From Mrakia gelida (taxonomy: Eukaryota; Basidiomycota; Tremellomycetes; Cystofilobasidiales; Mrakiaceae), in the NCBI GenBank assembly GCA_024345305.1, contig BRON01000011.1, positions 806,001 to 870,000 on the forward strand: 64,000 nt of DNA. Reading direction: 5' to 3'. Position numbers and translations under genes: made by a program. Below the pieces are notes generated by a model. It worked only from the letters and a program-made list of their open reading frames with translations, was not told the DNA's origin and ran no database searches. Shown here one piece after another: positions 10,668-22,462 of the stretch. Numbering within the stretch: the stretch's first letter is position 1; the number at the start of each line of letters is the position of its first letter.

Positions 10668-13600
10668 ATGGGAAAGGATAACAAGAAGACCGGAAAGGGA
10701 CGTTTGTGAGTTTCTCCTTCCTTTGACCTCGTCTGTTCCTTCGCCCGCCTCCCTCGAGCTCAGAAGCTCACCAATCTTGCGTTCTTCGATGTCTGGTGAT
10801 GCAGGGATAAGTACTACAAGCTTGCCAAGGAACAAGGATACCGAGCTCGATCCGCTTTCAAGCTCATTCAGCTCAACAAGAAGTACGACCTCCTCGGCTC
10901 CTCCAAGGTCTGCATCGATTTGTGTGCCGCTCCTGGAGGTTGGTTGCAGGTCGCTGCGAGGTACATGCCCGTAGGAAGTCTTATCGTCGGTGAGTGCTTT
11001 CGTTTGTTGTCGTTGCTGCTGGCTGGAAGAGGGAGGAGGGGAGGGGAGGAAAGAAGGAAGGGAAGAAACGAGCTCGAGCTCAAAAAGGTGGAAGCTGACC
11101 TCCCTCCTTCTCTTCTTCTTCCTTCTTGCAGGAGTCGATCTCGATCCCATCCGACCTCTTCCCTCGGTCATCTCTTTCGTCTCCGATATCACCACCGCCC
11201 ACTGTCGTCAGCAGCTCAGGTCTCATCTTCACGACTGGAAGGCCGACATCGTTCTTCACGACGGAGCTCCCAACGTCGGAACAGCTTGGGTTCACGATGC
11301 TTACGGTCAATCCGAGCTGGTGCTCATGTCCCTCAAGCTCGCCGTCGACTTCCTCCGACGAGGAGGAACCTTCGTCACCAAGGTCTTCCGATCGGGTGAC
11401 TACAACTCCCTGATGTGGGTCTTCGGACAGCTCTTCGGAAAGGTCGAGGCCACCAAACCTCCTTCTTCTCGGTGAGTTCGACTTCTCTCAGCTCCTTATG
11501 AAGCCTCAGAGCACCTCACACAGCTCCTACTAATCTCAATCATTTGCCTTCCCACCCTTCAGTAACGTCTCCGCCGAGATCTTCGTCGTCTGCCGAGACT
11601 TCCTCGCTCCCGCCCACATCGATCCCAAGTTCCTCGACCCTCGACACGTCTTCAAGGATCTCTCCTCCCTCATGACCCTCAACGAGAAGGGTACCTCGGC
11701 CGGAAACGCTCACGCCAACGTCTTCGCCCCCGAGAAGAAGAGGAGAAAGAGAGAGGGTTACGAGGACGGAGCGCTCACCCTCTTCAAGGAGATCGGAGTC
11801 AGCGAGTTCGTCAATTCCCAGGATCCCGTCATGACGCTCGGAACAGTCAACAGGATGACTTTCAAGGAGCCTGAGGAGAAGGCGTGAGTGTAGTCTCTTT
11901 TCGTTTTTTCGCGTTCTCGGAGCGAGCCTTGGTCGAGGAATCGACGCGTCGAGCTGACCTCGAGTTTCGCTCTCCTTCTCTCTTTCCCCAGTTGGCTCAA
12001 GTCGGAGCACACCACTGGAGACGTCAAGGCTAACCTGGAGGATCTCAAGGTTCTCGGAAAGGGAGACTTCAAGGCTCTGATCAAGTGGAGAATGGCTATC
12101 CGAGAGGAGGTGAGTCGCACTCGTGCCTTTCGCGCTTGCTCGTCGCGAAGCCGGCAGCCGTTGACTCTTCTTCCCTTCCCTTTCTCTTAGATCGGACTCG
12201 ACGTCAAGCACAAGCCTGTGGACGATCACACCGAGGAAGCCGTCGTTGAGGAGCAGGATGAGGATGAGCAGATCGAGGAGGAGGTTCGTTTCGTCTCGCG
12301 TCTGTTCTCGTTTCGACTTCGCTTCCTCGAGAGCTGACTTGCGATCCTCTTCTCTTCCGTCTACTATAGCTGGGTCGTCTCACCACCGAAGCCGCCAAGC
12401 GAGCTCGTCAAGATCGTCGTAAAGCTCAGGAGAAGAAGATGCGAGCCGTCACTCGAATGCAGCTCCGAATGACCGCTCCCACCGCCGACGGACTCGAGCT
12501 CGAGGACAAGGCCCTTCATGGAGAGGAGTTCTTCGATCTCGGAGAGGGAGAGCGAGGATTCAAGGGAGCCAAGAAGGATCTCGTCTCGACGCTCGACAAT
12601 GAGGGAATGTCTGGATCGGACTCGGAAGACAACGCTGGACCTTCGAGACCTCAGGACGCCGAGGAGTTCCTCGACTCGGAGGACGAACGGGAGGCCAAGA
12701 CCAAGGGACTCGAGAACGAGCTGGACGGACTCTACGACGACTACAGGGAGAGGATGCAGTCGAGGGACAACAAGTTCCGAGTCAAGGAGGCTCGAATGAG
12801 GGACAAGACGAGAGAGTCGTGGAAGGGAATTACGGCTCCTGGATCCGACGACGAGGAGGACGACGAGGAGGATGGAGAGGAGGGAGGATGGGAGAAGAAG
12901 CAGGAGAACCGAGCCAAGATTGGAGAGGAGCCTGACTCCTCGGACGATAGCTCGAACGACGAGGGGGGGATGAGCGAGGGAGAGGGGGAGGACGACGATG
13001 AGGAGGAGGGAGTCGCTGGACCTTCGTCTCGACCTGCCACCGGATCGAAACGAGTTCGAGGAGGAGGATCGCTGTTGACCAAGCTCGGAGCCGACAAGGA
13101 GGAGATCAGCAGTGCCGCCAAAGTCTGGTTCGATCAGCCCGTCTTCAAGGGTCTCGAGGAGTTCGACGATCTTGACGAGGATGAGGACGAGGAAGAGGAG
13201 GAGGAGGAGATGCCTAGTGAGAGCTCGGAAGAGTCGGAGATCGAGGAGGAGCCGGAGGTGAGTCTTTCCCTCTACGCGTCGAGATCGTGTCCAGCTTTTC
13301 GTCGCGTCACGTCTCGTCTAAACTGACCTCTTCTGCTTCGCTCTCTTTTCAGGCCGTCGGATCCGATTCTGATTCGGATGGAGGATTCGAGATCGTGCCA
13401 GCAGACCGAGACGACGACGAGGCTGGTCTCTGGGACGTCGAGGACGAGGATCAGGACGAGATCAAGAAGACGCGAGTTCGAGGTTCGTTTCCCCCTCTCC
13501 TTTCGACGCGTCATTCTTCCGTCTCTCGATCTGACCTCCTCCCCTCTCGTCTTCCTCCTCAGATCGAGGTCTCAACACCGCCGAGGCTATCACCCTCGCC

Positions 13601-14449
13601 TCCCAGCTCGTCAACCGAGAGAAGACCCTCACTCAGCTCGTCAACGACGGTTTCACTCGACACACCTTCGACTCCAAGGACGACCTTCCTCACTGGTTCC
13701 TCGACGACGAGACCAAGCACTACAAGTCGAACGTTCCCATTACCAAGGAGGCTGTCGAGGCTCTCAAGGCCAAGCAGCGTGCTCTGGACGCCAGGCCCAT
13801 CAGGAAGATCGCTGAGGCGAAGGCTAGGAAGCAGAGGAGGGCTGCGATCAGGATGGAGAAGGCTCTCAAGAAGGCTGATGGTATCGTCAAGTGAGTTTTG
13901 CTTCTCGTCTTTCCCTGTTCTCTTCTCGGTTTCGGTCTTCGTCCGAGAGCTTCGATGCTGACTCGCTCTCTCCTTCCTTCGTTCCTTTCTTGCAGCAACG
14001 ACGACGTTACCGAGAGGCAGAAGGCTGGTCAGGTCGAGAAGGTCATGCGAAAGGGACTCGCCAAGGATCAACGTCGTCCACTCAAGATCGTCGTCGCTAC
14101 GGGTACGAACCGAGGAGTCAAGGGAGTGAGTCGTCGTCTCGTCTCGTCCTCGATCTGCCTGTTCGCCTTCCTCTCTTCCTCTCGCTGACCTTTCCTCTCT
14201 CTCTCTCTCTTCCTCAGCGACCCAAAGGAGTCAAGGGACGATACAAGATGCTCGACAGTGCGTTTCTCTTCTTTTCTTTTCCGTCTCGTCGCGTCGACTC
14301 TTTCCCTCGACGTTCGCTGACCTCTCTTCTCTCTTTCCCTTTTCCCTTTCTTTCTTCTCCCCTCAGGTCGAGACAGGAAGGAGCTCCGAGCCAAGAAGAG
14401 ACGAGAGAAGGCTGGAAAGCCCAACGGAGGAAGGAAGAAGAAGCAGTAG
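10668..14449 (+). CDS. SPB1: SPB1: AdoMet-dependent rRNA 2'-O-ribose methyltransferase, 60S assembly factor
   Basis: This is a nucleolar methyltransferase that in yeast modifies the A-loop guanosine of 25S rRNA and is needed for 60S maturation. It starts [13 protein letters not shown]. The FtsJ/RrmJ domain follows, with catalytic tetrad positions K ([10 protein letters not shown]), D ([10 protein letters not shown]), K ([11 protein letters not shown]) and E (SAEIFVV) and the SAM loop DLCAAPGGW. The middle contains the Spb1-specific part ([11 protein letters not shown], then a long acidic linker). The C-terminal Spb1_C domain ([14 protein letters not shown], then [17 protein letters not shown]) ends in a Lys/Arg-rich tail GRKKKQ. 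The order and composition match the family across its whole length, and about a dozen short introns splice in frame. It lies 5' of family copy 1, which is on the other strand, with no functional link visible. Confidence 0.95.
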
Positions 14450-14883
14450 TCGACCTCCGTCGCGTCTTCGTTCGTGCTCGTTTCGTTTCTGCCTTTGCTC
14501 TTCCTTTCTTCGCTTGCTCGTCTCTTTCCATCGCATCTCTATCTCGCTCTCTTCGTTACCTCTTGCATTACCCCTCGTCTCTCTCTATCTCAGTTGTTTG
14601 GTTTTGGTTTCGATCTGTTTTCGACCTTTTTACTCGTTCACTGTCTCTCATAGTCCTACTTCGACCCGCGACGAGAGGGAAGCCAGGTTTCTCTCGTGCG
14701 CGGTGAACGGAAACAAGAAAGCTAGCAGGATCATAGTTCGAGAGAAAACATGAACGAAAAACTACTACTACAGACTAGACTAACTCGCGCCTTCTCCCTC
14801 TCCCAGCCGCCGTTCAGCTCTCCTCGTCTTCCTCTTCAAGAACCATCGTCAGATCGAGGGAGACCAAGTCCACGAATCCATCG
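14450..14883. other. Convergent 3' flanks of SPB1 and F-box-like copy 1
   Basis: These are T-rich 3' flanks. Within 14814-14883 (minus) lies an out-of-frame continuation resembling the normal C-terminus of the neighbouring family gene (segment GFVDLVSLDL), described with copy 1. Confidence 0.6.
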
Positions 14884-16078
14884 TCAGAGGAGCTTCGACC
14901 CAAGACGGAGGAGATATCCCTCGCCTGAACCGTCTCTCGTTTCCTTCCCATCCAGCATCTTCGTCCAAAGTTGACGCGGAAGCGCGGACGAAGGGCAACA
15001 TCGACGAAGACAATCGTCGAACGCAGACGTTCCTTCGGTACCCTCGACGAGGAGGACGGATCCAGGGCCAAGGAATGAGACCTCGTCGAGCTGAGTCCAG
15101 TGGGATGAAAACGAGAAGACGAAATCGAGAGGGACGCGTCGAATGGTGGGTGGGAGACTGAGGTCGTGGTCGTTGCCTATCCAGAGCTGGAAGGCCGTTG
15201 GATCAACGAAACGGATCAGATCCATCCACGGGGTCGCCTCTTCGAACTTGATGACCTTGACGGCGAGGATTTCAACGCAGAGCGGGGATAGAGGAGAGGA
15301 GAGGGAGGAAGCGAGGTCGATGACGTCCTTGAACTGGTCGACGACGGGGGGACCGCAGAATTGAAGTTCCCTTGGAAGGAGAAGGGAGGTGACGCGCTCA
15401 GATGTAGGAGCTGGGTGAAAAGCCTGCTTCAAAGACGAGGAGGTCAGCGAAACAAGAGGGCACGCGACTCGCGAGAGCGAGAGTGCGCAGGAGGGACTGA
15501 AAGCTCACCCTGGATTCTACGAAGTTGTATGCTTCATCAGGGTCCAGGAACAGAATGCGTCCGTAGAGGCGTTCGGATGTGAGTTCCAAGAGCCTGAAGG
15601 AAACCTCGCAAAGTACCAGCCACTCGTCTCGTCCGAGGAGATCGAGGATGAGGGAGAGGAGCTCGACGGGGAGGGAGAGGAGGGAGGCGGGAGGTCCAGC
15701 TGCGACGGCGACGGGAGGGAGGACCTTGTACTTCTCCTGCAAAGTGAAGGATAGCAGAACGGTCAGCTTGAAGTTCACCTCGAAGCAAACAAAACAAAGT
15801 TGAAGGAGGGAAGGAGGACGAACGAGAGACCAGACCCAACGACCCTCAACCTCCCTTCCCTGTTCCGTTCGACTCTCCCAAACCCAGAACCCCCCAGGGA
15901 CTGCTGCTCTCGAGAGTTCTCCGATGACGAGTTCCTGATCCTTGTTGATCTTCTTGAAGGTCTCGTTCTCGGAGGACAGTCGAGCGATGGATGATGCTTG
16001 AGCTTCGTTCTCCGATCGAAGCTGACCGACGTTAGAGACGAGTTGACGGACGAGCGACGAGAGTTGAGGGATGGACAT
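14884..16078 (-). CDS. Coiled-coil/F-box-like family protein, copy 1
   Basis: Three exons (15824-16078, 15509-15736, 14884-15423) give about 340 residues. Exon 1 encodes a heptad-like coiled coil (QLRSENEAQASSIARLSSEN) and the family Trp-rich motif GGFWVWESR...RWVWSL. Exon 2, exactly 228 nt, starts EKYKVLPP and holds an F-box-like helix pair (SLLSLPVELLSLILDLL, then LCEVSFRLLEL). Exon 3 encodes the family C-terminal domain (QLWIGNDHDLSLPPTIR, then GPGSVLLVEGTEGTSAF and DCLRRC). The family is not one I recognise by name. F-box proteins normally bring substrates to SCF ubiquitin ligases, and that role is only inferred. The first exon is 45 nt shorter than in copies 2, 4 and 6. The C-terminus ends early: the expected last ~25 residues lie in another frame down to 14814, so a small indel has probably shortened it. 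Confidence 0.7.
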
Positions 16079-16617
16079 ATCTCCCGCTTCGAGACTGGAA
16101 GTTCCGAGCAGCTGGGATGTATCGTGATGGGTCGAAGATGAGGAGGAGGAAGGGTCGAGGGAGGGAGGAGGCGGAGGAGGGAGGAGAGGGAGGTCTCGAT
16201 TGATTGGGAGCGTTGAGGCGAGGGGTTGCGCCTGGATTTGGAGAGAAAGTGAATTAAGGGAGAGTCAGTCAGAGCCTACTTTATGCGACTGAGGAGTGGT
16301 GGCGAGAAAGAGCAAGGCGGACGAGGGGAGGACGAAAGCGGAGGAGAGGAGGAGGGAGGAAAGGACTCGAGCTCACCTTTCGTTCGTCGTTCGCTCCTTC
16401 CCTCCCTTCGTTGAAAGAGGAATCGTTCTGCATCTCAATGAAGCGATGGAAGTGATCCCAGAAGATGATGGAGTATATGGGTCGAGAAGAAAAAACCTGC
16501 TGCGAGGCGGACGGGGGTGGGAGGGAAGGAGAGGAGGAGCTCGACGAGTTCAAGTTGAGCTCGACTTCGACCTTCCTCCCTCCTTCCTTCCCTCCTTAGC
16601 TGCGTTCCCTTCTCTCC
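16079..16617. promoter_or_regulatory. Divergent intergenic region between copy 1 and the MYND gene
   Basis: This region is shared upstream sequence for a minus and a plus gene. It is purine-rich (GGAGGA) in its left half and pyrimidine-rich just before 16618. No individual regulatory site could be assigned. Confidence 0.45.
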
Positions 16618-17924
16618 ATGGACAACACGTCGCCTACCGAGCTTGCCAAGCTTCTACGTCTTTCTACAGACGGAACTCCAGGCGTCTTTCTTCCTCAGGA
16701 GTTCAACGAGATGTGGCGTGGCCCAGAAGCCCTTCAGGTCCGTGGAGTCGTTTCCTTCTTCTTCTCTGCTCGTGCTCCTCTGTGTTTACTCTAGCTTCTC
16801 GACTCATTCACATGATGTATCCTTTAATATCCTGCAGGCTACTCTCAACAAAAGGGATCTCTTCGAGCAGAGGCGTGCCTACAGCGTGAGTCTATCTCCC
16901 ATCGCTCCCTTCGGCGCTGTTCGTCCTCACCTCCTTTCTTCCTCCCTGTCCAGGAGGAGCTCAACGCCCTGTTCCTGCCCTCGTTGGTCGAAAGCTACCT
17001 TCAGATGGAGTACAACGGTCGAGCCAACATCTACACAACCGTCATCCAGACGGCGGAAGGCTATCACTCTGCTTCCTGGCGACGTTTCGTTCGTCTGTTC
17101 CCAGCCGAAGCGACTCGCATCCTCCCAAAGTTCGCAGCAGGACTGGTGACGTTGGATGCGCACTGGGATCTCTTCATGGTGAGACGATCTTGATCTACTT
17201 TTCCAGACCTGAGAGCTCGTTCTTGCGCCCTGCCGACTGACCTCTCGCGTCGTCGTCCTCGCGCGTCCTTCTTCGTTCTGTCAGAAACAACCCAAAGGCC
17301 CCCTTAGCCTCACCAAGACCGTCGTCTCCTTCCTGAGCATCTTTGCCTCCCTTCTCGTCGATCGACCACCCAAATCGCCTCTCCCATCCTTGCCCTCCTC
17401 CTCCCGACGAACCCTTCGCGTCCTCGCTTCTCGCTACGAACAGCAGCCGGAACTTCGTGCTATTCTCAAGAAGAAGTGCGAGTTTGATGACGAGCTGGCT
17501 CTCCAATTTCTGATCCTTCTTTCCTTAGGCGTGGACCTCGAGCCGTACATGGACATCTTCCAGAGGATGGATCATCCCGTCACCTGGAAGAATTGCGAGC
17601 TTCAGTTTCTCAAGTCCGTTGATTCCGTTTGTGTGAGCCTGGAGAAAGGACAGGAGATGATGGCTTGTTCGAGAGTGAGTGGATACATGTTCTTTCGGTC
17701 TCCTCTTCTCTCCTTCGTCGAGCTCGCGCTGACCTCTTCTTCCCGACGACGCGTTCGTTCCAACAGTGCCTCGCCGTTCGCTACTGCTGCAAGGGTTCGC
17801 TTCTCTCCTCTTCCTCTTCATCGTATCCCCATCGCTGACCCAAACCTCCCTTCTCGCCCCCTCAGAACATCAGAAAGCCGACTGGAAGAGACACAAGAAG
17901 TTCTGCTTTACGCCGAACTGGTGA
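16618..17924 (+). CDS. MYND-type zinc-finger protein with divergent finger
   Basis: The protein is about 330 residues, helical, with a C-terminal MYND-like finger. The finger reads CSRCLAVRYC, then CKEHQKADWKRHKKFC, ending two codons before the stop. The HQKADWKRHKKFC part is the hallmark MYND tail. MYND fingers bind proline-rich partners and often sit beside SET or other domains, but no SET domain is present here. Departures from consensus are that the first CxxC pair has only one convincing Cys (VCVSLEKG) and that the usual Cys in the C-x3-C of YCSxxC is replaced by His (CKEHQ). One zinc site may therefore be His-substituted or lost. The body (FNEMWRGPEALQ and later) resembles no family I can name. 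The start at 16618 follows a pyrimidine-rich leader. Confidence 0.7.
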
Positions 17925-18490
17925 CGACGACGACGAACGACGAGCTGTTTTGATGGTCCGAAATTGCAGGGTTGTGGGGACGGAGAGAAGGGATGTAGGT
18001 GTTTGGGTTCTCAGGAGCTTTGTAGTAATACATGGTGAGTCTCTTCGTCGGGACGCCGTTTCGAGAAGGAGAGGAAGCTGATTCGACGCGTCGTTCTTCG
18101 AATCTGTTCGAATCGCCCACTTTTAGATCTTCTACCTTCACCTGCCGACTTCTCCACCGAGCTCGATCCCCACTGGTCGCTCCAGATGCTTCTCCAGCTC
18201 TGATCAGATATAGAGAGGACGATTTGACGCGTCGGCGAGCTGTTAGATCAGTCTAATTCGAGACGACTGAAGGATCTGATAGAAAACGCATGAGCTCGTT
18301 TTCCTCCATCCACCACCTTCAGAACTTGTGAGTAGTACCTCTCTACCTCTCTCAGGACTCTCTTCGATACCCTTACTGGTCGCTGACTCTGCTGCTCGCC
18401 CTCTTTCCTCCCTCCTCGACCAACTCGCCTCGCTTGTTGTTCGAAGACCTCCTCCTTTCCCTCCCCATCCGAGGAAGCTAGTCCGCCAAT
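17925..18490. other. Spacer between MYND gene and FTR1, with UTR-intron-like units
   Basis: Two GTGAGT...CTGA(C/T)...AG units (about 18033-18127 and 18329-18480) look like introns in untranslated sequence, perhaps in the FTR1 leader. No protein frame joins them. FTR1 transcription is usually iron-responsive in fungi, but I could not place a GATA-type repressor site with confidence. Confidence 0.4.
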
Positions 18491-20922
18491 ATGGCTCAAG
18501 ATCTCTTCTCCGTTCCCATCTTCTTCATCGTCTGTACGTATACCTCCCTCTTTGCCTGCTTCTCCTCCTTCAATAGCTCGCTGACCTCGTCCCTCGTTCT
18601 CGTTCCTTCCTCACGTCGACTCTTCGTTCCATCCTCCTCGTCCACGCTCCCCCTGAAAATCTGATCCCTCTCGATCTTTTTAAATCTTCTTCTCCATGCG
18701 CCTCGGATCATGCAGTCCGAGAGACTATTGTAGGTCCTCTTCGCTCCATCTCGTCGAATCAGACCACCGCACTGAACCTTTTTCCGTCCCTCGTCGTCCT
18801 CTTTTCAACCTCGCAGGAAGCCTCGATCGTTATCTCCGTCCTTCTCTCGTTCGTCGAGCAGCTCGTCTATGGATCCGAATTCAAGGGAACGAAGGAGGAG
18901 AACGACAAGCGTGTGCGAGGGTTGATCAGAAGGATGAGAATCCAGGTTCGTCGAATCGTCGTCCTCGGGCGAGAGATCAGACGACGTCGACTGCGTTTTC
19001 TCTTCGCTGACTCGTCTTTTCTCTTTCATGCAAACCTTCCTCTTCAACAACAGATCTGGGCTGGTACTGCTGCTGGCGCTTTCATCGCTCTCGCTGTTGG
19101 AGCTGCCTTTATCGGCGAGTCCTTCGTCGCGTTCGTTCGTTCAAACGAAGCTCTTCTCGCTGACTCGTCGCTCGACGTTGGCTTTTTATCCACAGCCGTC
19201 TTCTACACCAAGCTTTCCAACCTCTGGAACAACACTGAAGCTATCGTTCGTCCCTTCCATTCTCAAAGATCCGGTGACTCTGTACTGACGGTCTTCGCTC
19301 TTTCCCGTCCAGTGGGAGGGAATCTTCTCCCTCATCGCTTCGATGATCATGTGAGTTTCGCGTCTCCCTTCTCGTCCCTCGCGCTCTTCGTCGAAGCTGA
19401 TCTCTGCATCCCCGTTCACCAATCACTCAGCTTGGTCATGGGTATCGCTTTCCTGTGAGTTCCGTCGAGTCTCGCTCCCTCCTCCCTCGCCGTCGCGACG
19501 AGCGCCCTCTCGTCGCCTTCGTGCTCGAGATTGACCTCGCTCTCCTCTCTTTTTTCCAGTCAAATGGACCGATCTCGAGCCAAGTGGAGAATCAAGCTTC
19601 AAGCTGCCTTCCACCAAACCGACATCAACGCCAACATCTCGCCCTTCGCCTTCCTCCACCGAAACAAGAAGACTCCCGCTCTCGAGGAACACACCGTCGG
19701 ACTCGAGCAGCACGACGAGAACGAGGGACGAGGCGGTAAATGGGCTCTCTTCCTTCTTCCCTTCATCACTGTCATGCGAGAGGGACTCGAGGCTGTCATC
19801 TTCGTTGCGGGTGTGAGTCGTCGTCTCGCGTTTCGTCCCCGTTCCTCCCCCCTTCTCGGATCTCCTGCTCGCCTCGACGCTGAACGAGTTTCTCCCTCGT
19901 TTCTGCACTTCAGGTCTCGATCTCCCAGCCCGCTAAGGCTACTCCTCTTGCCGTCGTCGTCGGTCTCCTCGCTGGATTCTGCGTCGGTTGGCTCATCTAC
20001 CGAGGAGGATCCGCTTTCGCTCTTCACACCTTCCTCATCATCTCCACCTGCATTCTCTTCCTCGTCGGAGCTGGTCTCTTCTCCAAGGGTATCGGATACC
20101 TCGAGGAGTACCCTTTCGTGAGTGGCCGGAGCGTCGTCTCTTTCCTCGTCGAGGTTTCGTCCTCCTCGCTGGTCCCTCGTTCTGACTCGCTTTCCCTCTT
20201 CTCGCTGCTCTTTCTATTTGTTCTCAGCTTCGAGGAGTCGGAGGAGACGTTGCCGAGACCGGAGAGGGACCTGGATCTTACGATGTTGGGTGAGCAGTCT
20301 CGATCTCTTTCGTTTCGACGGACGCGTCGCGACTTCGGAAACACTCGCTGACTCCCTGACTTCTTCACCCACGTTCTTCTAAGGTCCGGAAACGTTGTAT
20401 GGGTAAGCTCATCCACTCTCGCTGCGCCTCTCTTGCCTCGCTCTCCTCCCCTTTCTGTCGAGTTCGACGCCCTCCTCTCGCCTCTTTCGTCGCTGACTCT
20501 CCTCGCCGTCCGTTCGTTCCCGCTCTCTTCCTCAGCACGTCAACTACGGAAACCCCGAGATCACCACCGGAAACGGAGGCTGGATGATCTTCAACGCCAT
20601 CCTCGGCTGGGTGTCCACCGCAACCTACGGAACCATCCTCTCCTACGTCTTCTACTGGAACATCATCTCGGTCACGCTCTTCGCGCTCAAGTGGAAGGAG
20701 GGTCGAATGAAGATCTTCGGATACTCGTCGAAGGCTGCGAAGGAGAGGGAAGCTCGTCAGCTCACTGCCTCGGAGGACAGGAAGGAGGAGCTCAGGAGGA
20801 GTGGGTCGGGATCGGAGGAGAGTGATGAGAAGAGGGAGGGAGGAGAGAGGGAGATCGTTCCTGCTTTGCCTGTTGTTGGGGCTGAGGAGAGGGAGTTCGT
20901 CGAGGAGGAGAAGAGGGATTAG
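18491..20922 (+). CDS. FTR1: High-affinity iron permease (Ftr1 family)
   Basis: This is a plasma-membrane permease that takes up Fe3+ made by a partner multicopper ferroxidase (Fet3). The first helix reads FSVPIFFIV and runs into FRETIEASIVISVLLSF, which contains the iron-binding R-E-x-x-E motif. The second motif, REGLEAVIFVAGV, lies in helix 4 after the loop GGKWALFLLPFITVM. Later hydrophobic segments (LAVVVGLLAGFCVGWLIY, FLIISTCILFLVGAGLFS, ILGWVSTATYGTILSYVFYW) complete a seven-helix layout, and the cytosolic tail is charged. The loop with NVVWHVNYGNPE is typical of fungal Ftr1. Exon 1 is 43 nt and exon 2 only 14 nt (18716-18729). No ferroxidase gene lies in this window, although FET3 and FTR1 are adjacent in many fungi. 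Confidence 0.93.
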
Positions 20923-21434
20923 ATTGGAGTGGATGGCTAGACTACATGTAGATAGATCTCGATGGGAAGCTGGTCTTGCAACGTTCGAGAAGAGGCGAGA
21001 GGGAGAAAGTGTCGCGACGCGTCGTTGTCCGACTCGGTGCTGCTTCTTTGCTCTCATTCTTGATGGAAACGGGCATAGACTCGTGCTTATCCACGGAGTA
21101 GACATATCCCAAGAGACTTTAAGATTCTCGACTAAACTCGCCGCGAGTCCTCGCGCCCTTTCACTCGAGCGAACGAACCAACGAGACGCGCCGAGTTCGA
21201 CGACCTTCCGTCTTCCTCGTCTTCCAGTTCAACTGATGTTCTCTCGGCTCCTTCAGACTCTCATAGTTTAAACTAGATCATTCGTTTTAAGTGCGTGAAT
21301 ATGCTACGAAGAAGAAGTAGGCGAGGTGGCGTGTCGCGTGAAGGAACGAAAAATGCAAGGGAAGAAGACGAGAGAGGGGGACGATTGTTGATTGACGGCT
21401 ATGTGTGTATTTGAGCGAAGAGTAGGGAACCGAT
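20923..21434. other. Convergent 3' flanks of FTR1 and the interrupted membrane-protein gene
   Basis: The sequence is AT-richer than the coding regions, as expected for paired 3' ends. There is one GACGCGTC palindrome near 21016. No ORF with intron support and no tRNA-like sequence is seen. Confidence 0.55.
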
Positions 21435-21841
21435 CTATTGGACGCAAGAAGCGAGAAGCTCGTACGTAAGGCGAAAAATGTACTGGTTGAAAGAGATCAT
21501 GCAGGAGCTCATGAAAGTAAGAAAACCCAAGAAAAGGAACACCAAAAGGACCACAAAGAGCTCAAGCCCTAGTTTTCCAGCATACTCGGTGCAGGTCCTC
21601 GAGAACCAAATACCTGTAAGAAAACCGCACGGTCAGCTATGGTCTGTGCAAGTGCTTCGGATCGAGAAAGGAGATGCAAGAGCGAGGCGACTCACTGTTG
21701 TCCGAGCGTCGTTTCTCGTGCTCCTCGTCCTTGACCGTGACCGAGGATGGAAGAAGGTAATCTTCCCTGAGATCCTCGAAGGCATCGGCGAGGGTCAGAC
21801 AGAACAGATAGAAGTACATCCATCTCCGCTTTTCCTCCTCT

Positions 21842-21849
21842 TCCGCCCG
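21842..21849 (+). repeat. 8-bp target-site duplication, left copy
   Basis: TCCGCCCG directly abuts the left terminus and is repeated exactly at 22463-22470. Discounting one copy and the element restores the host reading frame. Confidence 0.93.
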
Positions 21850-21874
21850 TACACTTGGAGCCGATTAAATCGGC
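21850..21874 (+). repeat. Left terminal inverted repeat of the transposon
   Basis: This is the exact reverse complement of 22438-22462 over 25 bases. Its inner part is nearly self-palindromic (GCCGATTAAATCGGC). Confidence 0.95.
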
Positions 21875-22437
21875 GGGCACTTTTCACTCGGCGAGCCGAT
21901 AACGAGCAGATTTTATGGTATCGGCTCTCGGCAGATTTTTCGGCGCCGATTCTGCCAACTCTGGCCGAAATATCGGCGATTCTGCCAATTTTTCGGCTGA
22001 ATCGGCAGATCAGAGCTGAGGCAGATTTTCACCTTCTCTTTCACCCTCAGATAGAGAAGGGCGTCGGACGAGAAGATTTCTGGCGAAAAGAGTGAAGAGA
22101 AACGGAAGAGGGAAGAGGAAACGAGGCGATTCGGTTGGCCGTCGACGCGTCTCAAATCGAGGCTCGTCTTCCCCGCCTCTTCCTCGCCCTCCAGTCCGTC
22201 CTGGACTTCTCCAAAAGTACACGAAGTTCTCTTTAGCCCTTCCCCTTCATCTTCCATCACTTAGACAAGCCTTCACTGGCACACAGAAGTCGAAGAGCCG
22301 AGAGCGGATAGTCGGCGCGTCGAGTCGTTCGTTTCGGCTCTCCGCTCAAAATCGACTCGCCGAGAAGCAGATTTTCGCCGAGCGAAATATCCGATACGAT
22401 AGCTGTTTTTCGGCAAATTTCTCGGCACCGCCGACTT

Positions 22438-22462
22438 GCCGATTTAATCGGCTCCAAGTGTA
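22438..22462 (-). repeat. Right terminal inverted repeat of the transposon
   Basis: This pairs perfectly with 21850-21874. Identity stops after 25 bases, where the two sides read different sequence. Confidence 0.95.

Larger units (their letters stand above)
21850..22462. mobile_element. Non-autonomous DNA transposon (MITE-like), hAT-type by target-site length
   Basis: The 613-bp element has perfect 25-bp terminal inverted repeats at 21850-21874 and 22438-22462 (outer ends TACACTTGGAG...). It is flanked by an 8-bp direct duplication, TCCGCCCG, at 21842-21849 and 22463-22470. An 8-bp duplication is typical of the hAT superfamily (P-type elements also make 8 bp). No transposase frame is present, so it would need a helper element elsewhere. 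The interior is full of short TCGGC/GCCGA units and AT-rich patches such as CAGATTTT, unlike the host DNA. Together with the duplicated site it adds 621 bp, an exact multiple of three, but it brings stop codons in the host frame. Confidence 0.93.

Noticed and set aside
21850..22462. The transposon acting as a clean intron of the host gene
   Set aside because: Its ends are TA...TA, not GT...AG, and the host frame meets stops just inside; use of internal splice sites cannot be excluded but none is obvious.
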